Of a stretch of 64,000 bases of DNA, positions 1 to 8,448 are shown piece by piece. Source of the DNA: Saccharibacillus brassicae (GTDB taxonomy: Bacteria > Bacillota > Bacilli > Paenibacillales > Paenibacillaceae); contig NZ_CP041217.1 in the NCBI RefSeq assembly GCF_006542275.1, positions 4,218,501-4,282,500 on the forward strand, written 5' to 3'. The stretch's first letter is position 1. Every line of letters begins with the position of its first letter. The notes under the pieces were generated by a model. That model saw only the letters and a program-made list of their open reading frames with translations, was not told where the DNA came from and ran no database searches. A program made the position numbers and the translations under genes.

Positions 1-35
1 GTAAGACCGTATTTTGAACGAAAGAGGGGAACGGC

Positions 36-1238
36 TTGGCTCTATTTTGGATGATATGGACCGTGGTGATCCTGGCGACGGCGCAGGCGCAGCTGATCGG
101 GCGATTTGCCTTGAGAGGGGTTCGGTACAGCCGCAAGTTCAACAAGGACCGCTGCCATGCCGGAGACAATCTGGAGATGGTCGAAATCATCGAGAACGAC
201 AAAAGGCTGCCGATTCCGTGGCTGCGGCTCGAATCGGAATTTCCCGCCGTTTTTCGGTTTCGCGGATCGACCGCTCTCAAGCAGGAACGGGGCAGCGTCT
301 ATCAGACGCATACGAGCGGATTCACGATCATGCCGAGGCGCCGCGTTACCCGCCGGCATTTCGTCACCTGCGAAGGCCGCGGCATCTTCCGGTTGTCCAC
401 CGTGTTTATGACTTCGGGCGACCTGCTCGGCTTCGTCTTGCGTTCGCGCTCCGAGAACGTGCAGGCTCCGCTGATCGTCTATCCCCGGCTGCTGGAGGAA
501 CGCCGGCTGCCGCAGGAGTGGCGCAGCTGGCAGGGAGAATTCGCGGTGCGCCGCTGGATTCTGGCGGACCCGTTCCTGATCGAAGGCTCGCGCGAGTACG
601 CGCCGGGCGATCCGATGAACCGGATTCACTGGAAAGCGAGCGCCCGTACCGGCGGCCTCCAGACGTATCGGCAGGGACATTCCGCCGATCCGCGGGTCAT
701 GCTCGTGCTCGATATCGGCACCGTAACGCCGGGGCTTCGCGGCGGCGGAGGCGAGCCGGAAGCCGAGCATGCGATCAGTCTGGCGGCGACGATCGCCGCC
801 AGACTGATCGCGGACGGCGTGCCGGTCGGGCTGGCGCATAACGCGCATACGCTGTCGCTGCCGCGAATTCCTGTCGGCGGCGGAGCGGGGCAGCTGCGCC
901 TGCTGTTGGAAGCGATGGCCGGTATTCGGCTCAAAGTGCAGCGCTCGCTTGCCGAATGCCTGACGGCCGAAGCCCGCGAAGTCGGACCGGCGTGCGATTA
1001 CGTCGTCATCGGCTCGGGCGGGGAAGCCGTGATCGGTGCGGCTGTCGCCCGGCTGGAGCGGCTGGGCCACAAGGTCAGCCTGATCGACCCCGGCTTCGTA
1101 TCGGCTGATGGTTCCGCCGCGGATACTTCCGTCGATTCCGGTGCTTCCGTCGATTCCCGTGCTTCCGGCGCTTCCGATCCGGCTCCGGGCCGTGCGGCTC
1201 CGCGGCACATCCCGCTGCGGAAGGAGGCGGAAGCATGA
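36..1238 (+). CDS. DUF58 domain-containing protein
   Basis: A 400-residue protein with a hydrophobic N-terminal segment (about residues 2-20) and the DUF58 signature EYAPGDPMNRIHWKAS near residues 187-202, which is the most diagnostic stretch. DUF58 proteins usually sit in MoxR-DUF58-DUF4129-transglutaminase clusters and are thought to work at the cell envelope; the exact role is unknown. The start is TTG, chosen because AAAGAGGGGA lies just upstream. Bases 3-17 read KTVF-stop and could be the tail of an upstream MoxR gene, but this is too short to claim. The last 45 residues are Ser/Asp/Ala-rich and come from repeated GATTCCG/GCTTCCG DNA, so the tail is probably disordered. Its stop overlaps the next start (ATGA). 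Confidence 0.85.
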   Translation: MALFWMIWTVVILATAQAQLIGRFALRGVRYSRKFNKDRCHAGDNLEMVEIIENDKRLPIPWLRLESEFPAVFRFRGSTALKQERGSVYQTHTSGFTIMPRRRVTRRHFVTCEGRGIFRLSTVFMTSGDLLGFVLRSRSENVQAPLIVYPRLLEERRLPQEWRSWQGEFAVRRWILADPFLIEGSREYAPGDPMNRIHWKASARTGGLQTYRQGHSADPRVMLVLDIGTVTPGLRGGGGEPEAEHAISLAATIAARLIADGVPVGLAHNAHTLSLPRIPVGGGAGQLRLLLEAMAGIRLKVQRSLAECLTAEAREVGPACDYVVIGSGGEAVIGAAVARLERLGHKVSLIDPGFVSADGSAADTSVDSGASVDSRASGASDPAPGRAAPRHIPLRKEAEA

Positions 1239-2467
1239 ACCGAAATTTGTTCAAAGCGCTGGAGACCGCCATTCGCGACACGGCGCTGTTCTACCCGCTG
1301 CTTCTGCTTCTGTCGCTGTACGTGTTCGACTTGTCCCCGTACGTGCTGGCCGGACTGTTCGGTCTCTGCCTCATGGGCGGAGCGGCAGCCGCCGGGGTGC
1401 TCGGCGGGCAGCGGGCTTACGCCGCCGCGCTTGTGCTTCCGCTGGTGTCCGCGCTGCCGATACTCGCGGCGTCAAGCGGGCTCGGGCTGCGCATCGTACC
1501 GCTGCTGCTCCTGCTGTGCGCGGCCGGCGTGCGCGGCGTCTACCGCCTGAACGGGGCGGTGAGCGGGCGCCGCGATACGCCGCTCGTCTTCGCCGGGCTG
1601 CTGGGGGGCATCGTCGTCTATACCGCCGCGCTGCGCCCGGGACTGCTGGAACCGTATGCGTTCTCGGTCTACACGGCCTGCACGGTGACGCTGCTGGTTC
1701 AGCTGCTGCGCTGGAACGAACGCCGGGTACGGGAAGCGATGGGACTGTCGCAGGAAGCGGATCTGCCTTCGGGGCAGCTGCTGCGTATGAACCGGAGCTT
1801 TATGGCTGCCCTGCTGCTGTCGATTGTGCTGATCGGAGGCGCGACGCAGCTGTCCGTCGTGCTGGAATGGCTGTACCGGTTCTGGCTGTTCCTGCTGTAC
1901 GGCGGCGTCGATCTCGATTACGTGCCGGAACCGCCGCCGATTCCCGCCGATCCGGCTTCTCCGGACACCGAAGTCGTCTACGATCTGGAGAACGAAGCGG
2001 AAGCCGGTCCGGGTCTGGACCGCTGGATCATCTACTGCGTGGCGCTGATCGCGCTGCTGTCGATCGGAACGACCGTGTTCTTCCTGCTGCGGCTGCTGCA
2101 CGAAGTGCTGTCGGAATGGCTGCCGGATTGGTTGAAGCGGCTGCTGCAAAATCTCCGCATCGCGGCGAAGCCGCTGCGCACAGCCGACGGGGAAGCGTAC
2201 GCCGACACGACCGAGAAGCTCGGCGGCAAGCCGTCTTCCGGGCGATCGGCGTCCCGACGGGCGGCTGCCGAGCCGTCCGACGCGAATCGGCGCGCCTATT
2301 TCCGGCTCGTGCGCGCCGCGATCGAACGCGGCTACGCGTTCCGCCCCTGGCTGACGCCGAGCGAGACGGCCAAAGAAATCGCCGACAAGCCCGCTTACCG
2401 CGAGCAGAACGCGGAGCAGGTGCAGGAGCTGGTCGAGCGGTACAATCGCAGCCGGTATACGAAATAG
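1235..2467 (+). CDS. DUF4129-type multi-pass membrane protein
   Basis: A 410-residue protein coupled to the DUF58 gene by a 4-base ATGA overlap. It has several N-terminal membrane segments (about residues 15-150), a further segment near 185-205, a Pro/Asp-rich loop (PEPPPIPADPASP), one more helix near 270-290, and a soluble C-terminal region of about 90 residues resembling DUF4129 (AYFRLVRAAIERGYAFRPWLTPSETAKEI pattern). In related Firmicutes this position is held by a DUF4129 or transglutaminase-linked membrane protein. No transglutaminase Cys-His-Asp triad is visible here, so the catalytic partner may lie elsewhere. Function is not known; the pairing with DUF58 supports an envelope-associated role. 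Confidence 0.7.
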   Translation: MNRNLFKALETAIRDTALFYPLLLLLSLYVFDLSPYVLAGLFGLCLMGGAAAAGVLGGQRAYAAALVLPLVSALPILAASSGLGLRIVPLLLLLCAAGVRGVYRLNGAVSGRRDTPLVFAGLLGGIVVYTAALRPGLLEPYAFSVYTACTVTLLVQLLRWNERRVREAMGLSQEADLPSGQLLRMNRSFMAALLLSIVLIGGATQLSVVLEWLYRFWLFLLYGGVDLDYVPEPPPIPADPASPDTEVVYDLENEAEAGPGLDRWIIYCVALIALLSIGTTVFFLLRLLHEVLSEWLPDWLKRLLQNLRIAAKPLRTADGEAYADTTEKLGGKPSSGRSASRRAAAEPSDANRRAYFRLVRAAIERGYAFRPWLTPSETAKEIADKPAYREQNAEQVQELVERYNRSRYTK

Positions 2468-2564
2468 GCCGGTCTACGAAATAGAATGAAGAGCCGTTTT
2501 GGGCCGGGCGCACCTCAAACCGGAAAGGGCTGCGACAATTGTCATAAAAACGCGGAATTTCCGC

Positions 2565-2593
2565 TTTACTTTGCAGATCGCCTTGAGTATGAT
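2565..2593 (+). promoter_or_regulatory. Candidate sigma-A promoter upstream of the GGDEF-EAL gene
   Basis: TTTACT (-35, 2565-2570), a 17-base spacer and TATGAT (-10, 2588-2593). It lies about 225 bases before the likely start codon and ahead of an intrinsic terminator, so it would drive a short leader RNA. Confidence 0.5.
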
Positions 2594-2671
2594 GAAAAAG
2601 CCCAAAACGGCGTTGCCCTTAAACCCACATTCGACTTTGAGAAAAGCGGGTGTAAGCCAACAAGGTTCCGA

Positions 2672-2697
2672 CAGAGGAACCTTTTTTCTTGTTCCGA
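2672..2697 (+). terminator. Intrinsic terminator inside the GGDEF-EAL leader
   Basis: Perfect 8-bp stem AAGGTTCC/GGAACCTT with a 6-base loop, followed by a T run at 2692-2697. It sits between the candidate promoter and the gene, the arrangement expected of an attenuator or of a short independent RNA. The upstream part (about 2600-2670) can pair CCCAC with GCGGGTG but I could not match it to a known riboswitch class. Confidence 0.65.
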
Positions 2698-2815
2698 AAA
2701 AGAAAATTGTCTGATTTTGACGAAGAGCGGCAGGAGAAAGCAAGACGGCATAGAATCTAAAACGAAGGCGAGACTGATCGATTTTATGACATCCCAGCAG
2801 GACGGAAGTGAACCC

Positions 2816-4915
2816 ATGAACGCAAACCCGGCGATACGCCGTCAACTGACGCTTTACACCCTTTCCGTCTTTCTCGTCGTGCTTGCGTGCGAAGCGATCG
2901 AACTCTTTTTCTATTCTTCGGGACTTGATAACCGGTGGGCTCCCGCTCTGACCCTCCTCACCGTCTGCTTCTCGGTCACGGCGTGCCTGACCGTCTATTT
3001 TCATGCCACGCCGCTGTTTGACCGCCGAATCGGAAGCTACAGCAAACGCATGGTCAAGCTGATGGGAGCGGCAGGCTCGATCGAGCTGCTGTACCTGCTG
3101 ATGAACTTATACCCTTTCATGCAGGGATCGGGAGGCGGCCGTACCGGCACCGAGTGGCTGCTGTCGCTGGCCGCGCTCGTCTATACGGTCGGCCTCGTGC
3201 TGCTGTTCGCCCTGCCGAACCGTCCGGAGAGAGTACCGGGACGCCTGCTCTATTTCGGGCTTCCGCTCTCGACGCTTGCGCTGGCGGGCCTGCTGTTCTT
3301 CGTCCGCGCCGAACTGCCCGCCGCGCAGTGGGCCGGGGTGGAGTCGGCGCTGACGATCGCCGCGCTCGGAGCCGCCGTGCTTGCGGCCGGCCACTTGTTC
3401 CTGCGCTACCGGCGCAGACGCATCGCGGCGATCTGGGTCGCGGTCCAATCGCTGGGCCTCGTCGCGGTCGCCCAGGTGCTGCTGCTTCAGTCCGGCAGCG
3501 CGGCCGGCATTCCGATGCTGATCGCTTCCGCGCTGCATGCGCTGGCTTACGGCTTCCTCGTCAGCCGCGGACTGCGCCTGGCGATCGCCGAACCGCTGCG
3601 CGAACGGCGCGAAGCGGAAGAACGCATCGAATTTTTGGCGTATAACGACGACCTGACAGGCCTGCCGAACCGCAGAAGCCTGCATGCGAAGCTGAATATC
3701 CGCCTCGAAGAAGCCTATATCGGCAAGACCGCGTTGATGGTGCTCAATATCAACCGCTTCAAGACGATCAACGATTCGCTCGGCTACGAGGCGGGGGACC
3801 GTCTGCTCGGTATCGTCTCCGAGACGCTCCAGAACCGGCTCGAAGGCCCGGAAGAAGTGTTCCGCACGGGCGGAGACGAATTCGCGGTCGTCATGCCGGA
3901 GAGCGGGGGCGACGAAGCGATGCGGCGCGCCTACGCGCTGCTGGAAGAGTTCGAACGTCCGGTCAACGTGGGCGGCATGGAACATTACGTCGCGTTGTCC
4001 GCGGGCATCGCCGTCTATCCGGAAGACGGGCATGCCGCCGACGGGCTGCTGCAGAGCGCCGACGCGGCTGTCCATCTGGCGAAGGAACAAGGGGCGGAAG
4101 TCAAACGTTTCTCTAAAGGAATGACGACGATCGCCCGGGAAAAGCTTGTTTTGGAAAGCGATCTGCGCAAAGGGCTGGAACGCGGCGAATTTTTCCTCGA
4201 ATACCAGCCCAAAATGTCGGTTGAAACCGGCGGTATCCTGGGCATGGAAGCGCTGGTGCGCTGGAATCATCCGCTGCGCGGACCGGTGCCGCCGGGCGAG
4301 TTCATCCCGCTTGCCGAAGAGAGCGGCCTGATCGTGCCTCTCGGCGAATGGGTGCTGCACGAAGCATGCCGGCAGAACAAAGCCTGGCAGGACAAAGGCT
4401 ACGATCCGCTCTGCATGTCGATCAATTTGTCGATCCGCCAATTCCGCCAACCGCGGCTGGCCGAGCAGATCGGGCATATGCTCGATACGATCGGTCTTGA
4501 CCCGCAGTACGTGGAGCTTGAGATTACCGAGAGCATGACGGTGGACAAAGACGCCGCGTTCGAACAGCTCAAACGGTTCAAGCAGTTGGGCGTGCATATC
4601 AGCATCGACGATTTCGGCACGGGCTACAGTTCGCTGCATTATTTGAAAAACATGCCGATCGACCGTCTGAAAATCGACCGGTCGTTCGTCAGCGAAGTGA
4701 TGAGCGGCGAAAGCGACGCGGCGATCGTCTCGACGATCGCGTCGATGGCGCATCACCTCAAGCTGAAAGTGACGGCCGAAGGCGTGGAGAACGAAGAGCA
4801 GCTCGCGTTCCTGCGCACCCAGCGCTGCCACGAAGCGCAGGGGTTCCTGTTCAGCCGTCCGGTGCCGGCCGACCGGTTCGAAGACTTGTTTTTGCGGCAG
4901 AAGAAGCTGGGGTAA
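2816..4915 (+). CDS. Membrane GGDEF-EAL protein (c-di-GMP synthesis/breakdown)
   Basis: A 699-residue protein. The N-terminal 250 residues form about seven or eight hydrophobic segments, followed by a GGDEF domain (DDLTGLPNRR entry motif; intact GGDEF near residue 352) and an EAL domain (EALVRW near 477, SINLSIRQF, DDFGTGYSSL near 598). Both catalytic signatures look intact, so it could act as cyclase, phosphodiesterase or both. I chose the ATG at 2816 (GGAAGTGA upstream, and the hydrophobic region follows directly) rather than the longer open frame from 2486, whose first 110 residues overlap the promoter and terminator and resemble no domain. The leader suggests expression is controlled by transcription attenuation. 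Confidence 0.88.
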   Translation: MNANPAIRRQLTLYTLSVFLVVLACEAIELFFYSSGLDNRWAPALTLLTVCFSVTACLTVYFHATPLFDRRIGSYSKRMVKLMGAAGSIELLYLLMNLYPFMQGSGGGRTGTEWLLSLAALVYTVGLVLLFALPNRPERVPGRLLYFGLPLSTLALAGLLFFVRAELPAAQWAGVESALTIAALGAAVLAAGHLFLRYRRRRIAAIWVAVQSLGLVAVAQVLLLQSGSAAGIPMLIASALHALAYGFLVSRGLRLAIAEPLRERREAEERIEFLAYNDDLTGLPNRRSLHAKLNIRLEEAYIGKTALMVLNINRFKTINDSLGYEAGDRLLGIVSETLQNRLEGPEEVFRTGGDEFAVVMPESGGDEAMRRAYALLEEFERPVNVGGMEHYVALSAGIAVYPEDGHAADGLLQSADAAVHLAKEQGAEVKRFSKGMTTIAREKLVLESDLRKGLERGEFFLEYQPKMSVETGGILGMEALVRWNHPLRGPVPPGEFIPLAEESGLIVPLGEWVLHEACRQNKAWQDKGYDPLCMSINLSIRQFRQPRLAEQIGHMLDTIGLDPQYVELEITESMTVDKDAAFEQLKRFKQLGVHISIDDFGTGYSSLHYLKNMPIDRLKIDRSFVSEVMSGESDAAIVSTIASMAHHLKLKVTAEGVENEEQLAFLRTQRCHEAQGFLFSRPVPADRFEDLFLRQKKLG

Positions 4916-4928
4916 CAAACGGATTCCC

Positions 4929-4958
4929 GGACCGGCGGAACTCTTTTCGTTCCGGTCC
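4929..4958 (+). terminator. Possible terminator hairpin after the GGDEF-EAL gene
   Basis: GGACCGG pairs with CCGGTCC around an inner GGAAC/GTTCC pair, 14 bases after the stop codon. Only a weak T tract follows, so termination is uncertain. A second hairpin (GGGCCGC/GCGGCC) follows with TTGTTTTT downstream. Confidence 0.35.
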
Positions 4959-5002
4959 TTGGGCCGCGTTTTGCGGCCGGAATTGTTTTTCGTAAAAAGT
5001 GC

Positions 5003-5031
5003 TTGCAATGTTTCTGTGGGCATGGTATATT
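5003..5031 (+). promoter_or_regulatory. Promoter of the tRNA pair
   Basis: TTGCAA (5003-5008), 17-base spacer, TATATT (5026-5031), 48 bases before the first tRNA. Near-consensus sigma-A form. Confidence 0.65.
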
Positions 5032-5078
5032 ATTTCTTGTCCCCAAGAGGACGCATCAATAAAAGTACCACACAATGT

Positions 5079-5155
5079 CGGGACGTAGCTCAGCTTGGTA
5101 GAGCACCTGCTTTGGGAGCAGGGGGTCGCATGTTCAAATCGTGTCGTCCCGACCA
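5079..5155 (+). tRNA. tRNA-Pro(TGG)
   Basis: The acceptor stem CGGGACG pairs with CGTCCCG and is followed by A and an encoded CCA. The anticodon stem CCTGC/GCAGG closes loop TTTGGGA, giving anticodon TGG (proline). The T arm has the GTTCAAATC form. 77 nt in all. Confidence 0.95.
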
Positions 5156-5184
5156 TTCTTTTTTTCAATAAATTTCATACATAT

Positions 5185-5255
5185 GCGGGTGTAGTTCAAT
5201 GGTAGAACTCCAGCCTTCCAAGCTGGTAGCGTGGGTTCGATTCCCATCACCCGCT
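5185..5255 (+). tRNA. tRNA-Gly(TCC)
   Basis: The acceptor stem GCGGGTG pairs with CACCCGC, with discriminator T. The anticodon loop CTTCCAA gives TCC (glycine), and the T loop contains GGTTCGATTCC. No CCA is encoded, unlike the tRNA-Pro 29 bases upstream with which it is probably co-transcribed. Confidence 0.95.
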
Positions 5256-5263
5256 TAAATCAG

Positions 5264-5289
5264 GAAGCCCTTTGCGGGCTTCTTTTTTT
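5264..5289 (+). terminator. Terminator of the tRNA operon
   Basis: GAAGCCC-TTTGC-GGGCTTC followed by seven T, 8 bases after tRNA-Gly. Confidence 0.9.
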
Positions 5290-5360
5290 GCGTTCCGATC
5301 TTTGCGCCGCCTTATCGCTCTGTAGGTCAACGATCCTGCGCCCCGGATTGCGCATACACA

Positions 5361-5391
5361 AACACCCGCCGGTATCTTTCCGGCGGGTGTT
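5361..5391 (-). terminator. Hairpin downstream of scrA
   Basis: A perfect 12-bp stem (AACACCCGCCGG/CCGGCGGGTGTT) 43 bases after the scrA stop on the minus strand. The minus-strand tail is only moderately T-rich (TTTGTGT); it probably ends the scr transcript. Confidence 0.6.
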
Positions 5392-5434
5392 GCGTTGTCT
5401 CTATACGGTTCCAATCGTCGGTTCAAAATCCGTG

Positions 5435-7444
5435 TCAGGAAGCCTCAGCTTCCGAGACGCGCACACCGAACACCGTCTGTTCGCCGGCCGTTACGGAGCC
5501 GCCCGCATACGTCTCGACGTCCAGCACGCGCTCCATGCCGTCCGGCACGAGCACCGGCGTGATCGGCGAGAGGCCTGCCGCCTGTATAACGTCCAGATCG
5601 AATTCGAGCAGCAGTTGGCCTGCCGCGACGCGCTCTCCGCCCTGAACGTGGACGGTGAATCCGTCTCCCTTGAGCGATACCGTATTGATGCCGACATGGA
5701 TCAGCAGCTGCGTGCCGTTGTCGTGCTCGAGAATAAGGGCGTGTTTGCTTTTGCCCATCACGTGGGCGACGATGCAGTCGAACGGCGCGTGTACCCGGCC
5801 TTCGGACGGGATGATCGCGATGCCGCGGCCCATATGGCCTTCGGAGAATGCCGGATCGGGCACGTCCGTCAACGCTACGACGCGTCCGCTGATCGGCGCT
5901 TTGACCGGCAGCAGGGACGAAGCCGTTTCGACGGCCGGGACTGCGGCGCTTAGCGCTCCCGGAACGTGATCCGGCGCTTTGGCATACGAAACGGCCGGAA
6001 CTGCGGCCGATGCCGCAAGCGCCGAAGCAGCCGAGACCGGGGAACTGCCCGGAACTGCCGCCGGCTCGTCTTTGTAGCCGAACAGCCAGGTCAGCGCAAA
6101 AGCGACGGCCGCGCCGACCAGATTGCACAGGATGTACATCGGCAGTTGGTCATTCAGATACAGCAGCGCGCCCGGAATGACGGTTACCGCCATGCCCGTG
6201 CCCGCCAGATGCAGCAGCGAGGCGAGGAAGCCGCCGGCTGCGCCGCCGATCAAGCCCATAACGAACGGCTTCATGTAGCGCAGGTTGACGCCGAAGATCG
6301 CCGGTTCGGTAATGCCGAGAAAAGCGGACAGCGAAGACGGCAGCGCCAGCGCTTTGAGCTTGGCGTTTTTGGTCTTCAGGCCGACGGCGAGGCAGGCCGC
6401 GCCTTGAGCCGCCATCGCGCAGGTGATGATCGCGTTGAACGGATTGGCTCCGGTCTGCTCCAGCAGTTGGATCTCCAGGAAGTTGAAGATGTGATGCACG
6501 CCGGTAACGACGACAATCTGATGGAAAAAGCCGATCAGCAGGCCCGCGATGCCAAAAGGCAGGTCGAGCAGGTACGTCGTGCCGTGCAGGACGACGTTTT
6601 CCAGCGAGTGGAACACCGGTCCGATCGCGAACAGCCCAAGCGTGATCATGACGAGCAGCGTCACGAACGGCGTCAAGATGAGATCAAGCGCTTCGGGCAC
6701 TCTTTTGCGCAAAAACTTCTCGAACTTCGCGCCGAGCAGGCCGACGAAAAATGCCGGCAGCACGGAACCCTGATAGCCGACGACCGGGATGAAGCCGAAC
6801 ATCGTCAGCGCTTCGGCGCTGCCGTCGGCGACGGCATAGGCGTTCGGCAGTGCCGGATTGACGAGCATCAGGCCGAGCACGATCCCGAGCACGGGACTGC
6901 CGCCGAAGACGCGGAACGCGGACCAGGCGACGAGCGCCGGCAGGAACGCGAACGCCGTGTCGGTCAACACCTGCGTGAACAGCAGGAAATTCGGCGGGAT
7001 GCTGCCTGGAGTCAGGCCGAACCACGACAGGACCAACTCCTGCGTCAGTAGGCCGCGCAGACCCATGAACAGGCCGGTCGCGACGAGCACGGGAATGATC
7101 GGGACGAAGACGTCGCCGAATGTGCGGATCGCGCGCTGGAACGCGTTGCCCTGCTTTTTGCCTTCGCTTTTGATCTCTTCCTTGGACGTGCTGTCGATGC
7201 CGAGCCGTTCGACTTCTTCGAAAATCCGGTTGACGGTGCCGGTTCCGAAGATGATCTGGTATTGGCCGGAGTTGAAAAAGGCGCCTTTGACTTTATCCGT
7301 ATTTTCGATTCGGTTCTGGTCGATCTTGTCTTTGTCGCGGACCATGATGCGCAGCCGGGTCGCGCAGTGCGCGAACGAGGCGATATTTTCTTTGCCGCCG
7401 ATAGCTTCGACGACTTCGCGGGCGATGTCGCGGTTTTCGGACAT
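5435..7444 (-). CDS. scrA: Sucrose-type PTS transporter, EIIBCA
   Basis: Phosphotransferase permease that imports sucrose as sucrose-6-phosphate. Domains in order: EIIB with phospho-Cys in SFAHCATRLR (about residues 27-36), a multi-helix EIIC (about 100-460), an Ala/Pro linker, and a fused Glc-family EIIA whose active His lies in LLIHVGINTV. Many homologues lack EIIA, so this one is self-sufficient for the sugar-specific steps. ATG at 7444 is chosen because AAAGGA lies 9 bases upstream; an alternative ATG at 7453 overlaps the scrK stop (ATGA) but has no spacing to the Shine-Dalgarno. Last gene of scrB-scrK-scrA. Sucrose specificity rests on scrB and scrK beside it; the EII type alone could also fit a related beta-glucoside or trehalose family. 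Confidence 0.88.
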   Translation of the reverse strand: MSENRDIAREVVEAIGGKENIASFAHCATRLRIMVRDKDKIDQNRIENTDKVKGAFFNSGQYQIIFGTGTVNRIFEEVERLGIDSTSKEEIKSEGKKQGNAFQRAIRTFGDVFVPIIPVLVATGLFMGLRGLLTQELVLSWFGLTPGSIPPNFLLFTQVLTDTAFAFLPALVAWSAFRVFGGSPVLGIVLGLMLVNPALPNAYAVADGSAEALTMFGFIPVVGYQGSVLPAFFVGLLGAKFEKFLRKRVPEALDLILTPFVTLLVMITLGLFAIGPVFHSLENVVLHGTTYLLDLPFGIAGLLIGFFHQIVVVTGVHHIFNFLEIQLLEQTGANPFNAIITCAMAAQGAACLAVGLKTKNAKLKALALPSSLSAFLGITEPAIFGVNLRYMKPFVMGLIGGAAGGFLASLLHLAGTGMAVTVIPGALLYLNDQLPMYILCNLVGAAVAFALTWLFGYKDEPAAVPGSSPVSAASALAASAAVPAVSYAKAPDHVPGALSAAVPAVETASSLLPVKAPISGRVVALTDVPDPAFSEGHMGRGIAIIPSEGRVHAPFDCIVAHVMGKSKHALILEHDNGTQLLIHVGINTVSLKGDGFTVHVQGGERVAAGQLLLEFDLDVIQAAGLSPITPVLVPDGMERVLDVETYAGGSVTAGEQTVFGVRVSEAEAS

Positions 7445-7449
7445 GGGAT

Positions 7450-8448
7450 TCATTCCTTTCCGGATAGGGGTTGAAAAGGCTGCGATTGCATAAGCGCTTC
7501 GATCGCGGCGCGTTCCGGCAGGGCGGAGATCGCGCCTTTGCTCGTAGTCGTCAGCGCTCCGCTCGCATTGGCGAAGCGGAGCATTTGATCATGGTGCCGA
7601 TGAAGCAGCGCCGTCAGGTTCGACGGATTGGCGCCGCGCTCCAGCAGATGCAGCAGCAGGCCGCCGACGAAAGCGTCGCCCGCGCCGGTCGTGTCCCGGG
7701 CCTCGACCGCGAAGCCGGGAGAAGCGTAACGGCCGGAAGCCGTATGCAGCTGCGCCCCGCCGGGGCCGCGCGTGTAGACGACCGCCTGCACGTCGCCGCG
7801 AAATAGCGAAGCGATCGCGGTCTCTTCGTCTTCGATGCCGGTAATAAACGTCAATTCTTCGTCCGAGATTTTGACCAGATGCGCGGTCGGCAAAAATTCC
7901 AAAATGGCGCGGCGGCAGTCTTCGGGATCCGTCCACAGCGGAAGCCGGACGTTGGGATCGAAGCTGATCAATCCGCCCGATGCTTGGACGGCGCGAATGG
8001 CTTTGCGGTGCGCCTGCTTCATCGGACTTTCGACGAGATCGACCGAACCGAAATGCAGGATATCGCCGGCTTCGAACAGCTGCGCGTCGATCTCGCTCTC
8101 CGACAGCAGCAGATCGGCGGACGGATTCCGGTAGAAGGAAAAGTCCCGTTCGCCGTTCGCTTTGAGCGAGACGAACGCAAGTCCCGTATTCGCTTCGCTC
8201 GTGCGGCGAATATGCCGCGTGTCCACGCCGGCCTGCCGCAGCGCGTCCAGAAGGAAATCGCCGAACGCGTCGGTGCCGAGCTTGGTCAGAACGGCGGCGG
8301 AAGCGCCGTATTTGGCCGCCGCTGCCGCCACGTTCGCGGGCGCGCCGCCCGGCGCTCGTTCGAATGCGGTTACGTCTTTGAGCGCGCAGCCTGTTTGCAG
8401 CGGAATGAAATCGATCAGCACTTCGCCGATCGCGTACAGCCGGCTCAT
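7450..8448 (-). CDS. scrK: Fructokinase, PfkB family
   Basis: A 332-residue PfkB-family sugar kinase that phosphorylates the fructose released by sucrose-6-phosphate hydrolase. Seen: N-terminal GEVLIDFIP, the sugar-binding APGGAPANVA motif, and the C-terminal signature DTTGAGDAFVGG with the catalytic Asp. Its length is normal for the family. The start overlaps the scrB stop by 4 bases (ATGA) and the gene ends against scrA, so translation of the three is probably coupled. Substrate is inferred from context; PfkB kinases for other sugars look similar. Confidence 0.88.
   Translation of the reverse strand: MSRLYAIGEVLIDFIPLQTGCALKDVTAFERAPGGAPANVAAAAAKYGASAAVLTKLGTDAFGDFLLDALRQAGVDTRHIRRTSEANTGLAFVSLKANGERDFSFYRNPSADLLLSESEIDAQLFEAGDILHFGSVDLVESPMKQAHRKAIRAVQASGGLISFDPNVRLPLWTDPEDCRRAILEFLPTAHLVKISDEELTFITGIEDEETAIASLFRGDVQAVVYTRGPGGAQLHTASGRYASPGFAVEARDTTGAGDAFVGGLLLHLLERGANPSNLTALLHRHHDQMLRFANASGALTTTSKGAISALPERAAIEALMQSQPFQPLSGKE

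Noticed and set aside
1108..2484. 458-residue Arg-rich frame overlapping the DUF58/DUF4129 pair
   Set aside because: Frame shadow of two coupled membrane protein genes; no start signal.
2486..2815. N-terminal extension of the GGDEF-EAL protein
   Set aside because: The extra 110 codons cross a promoter and a terminator, and the ATG at 2816 has a ribosome binding site followed by the membrane region.
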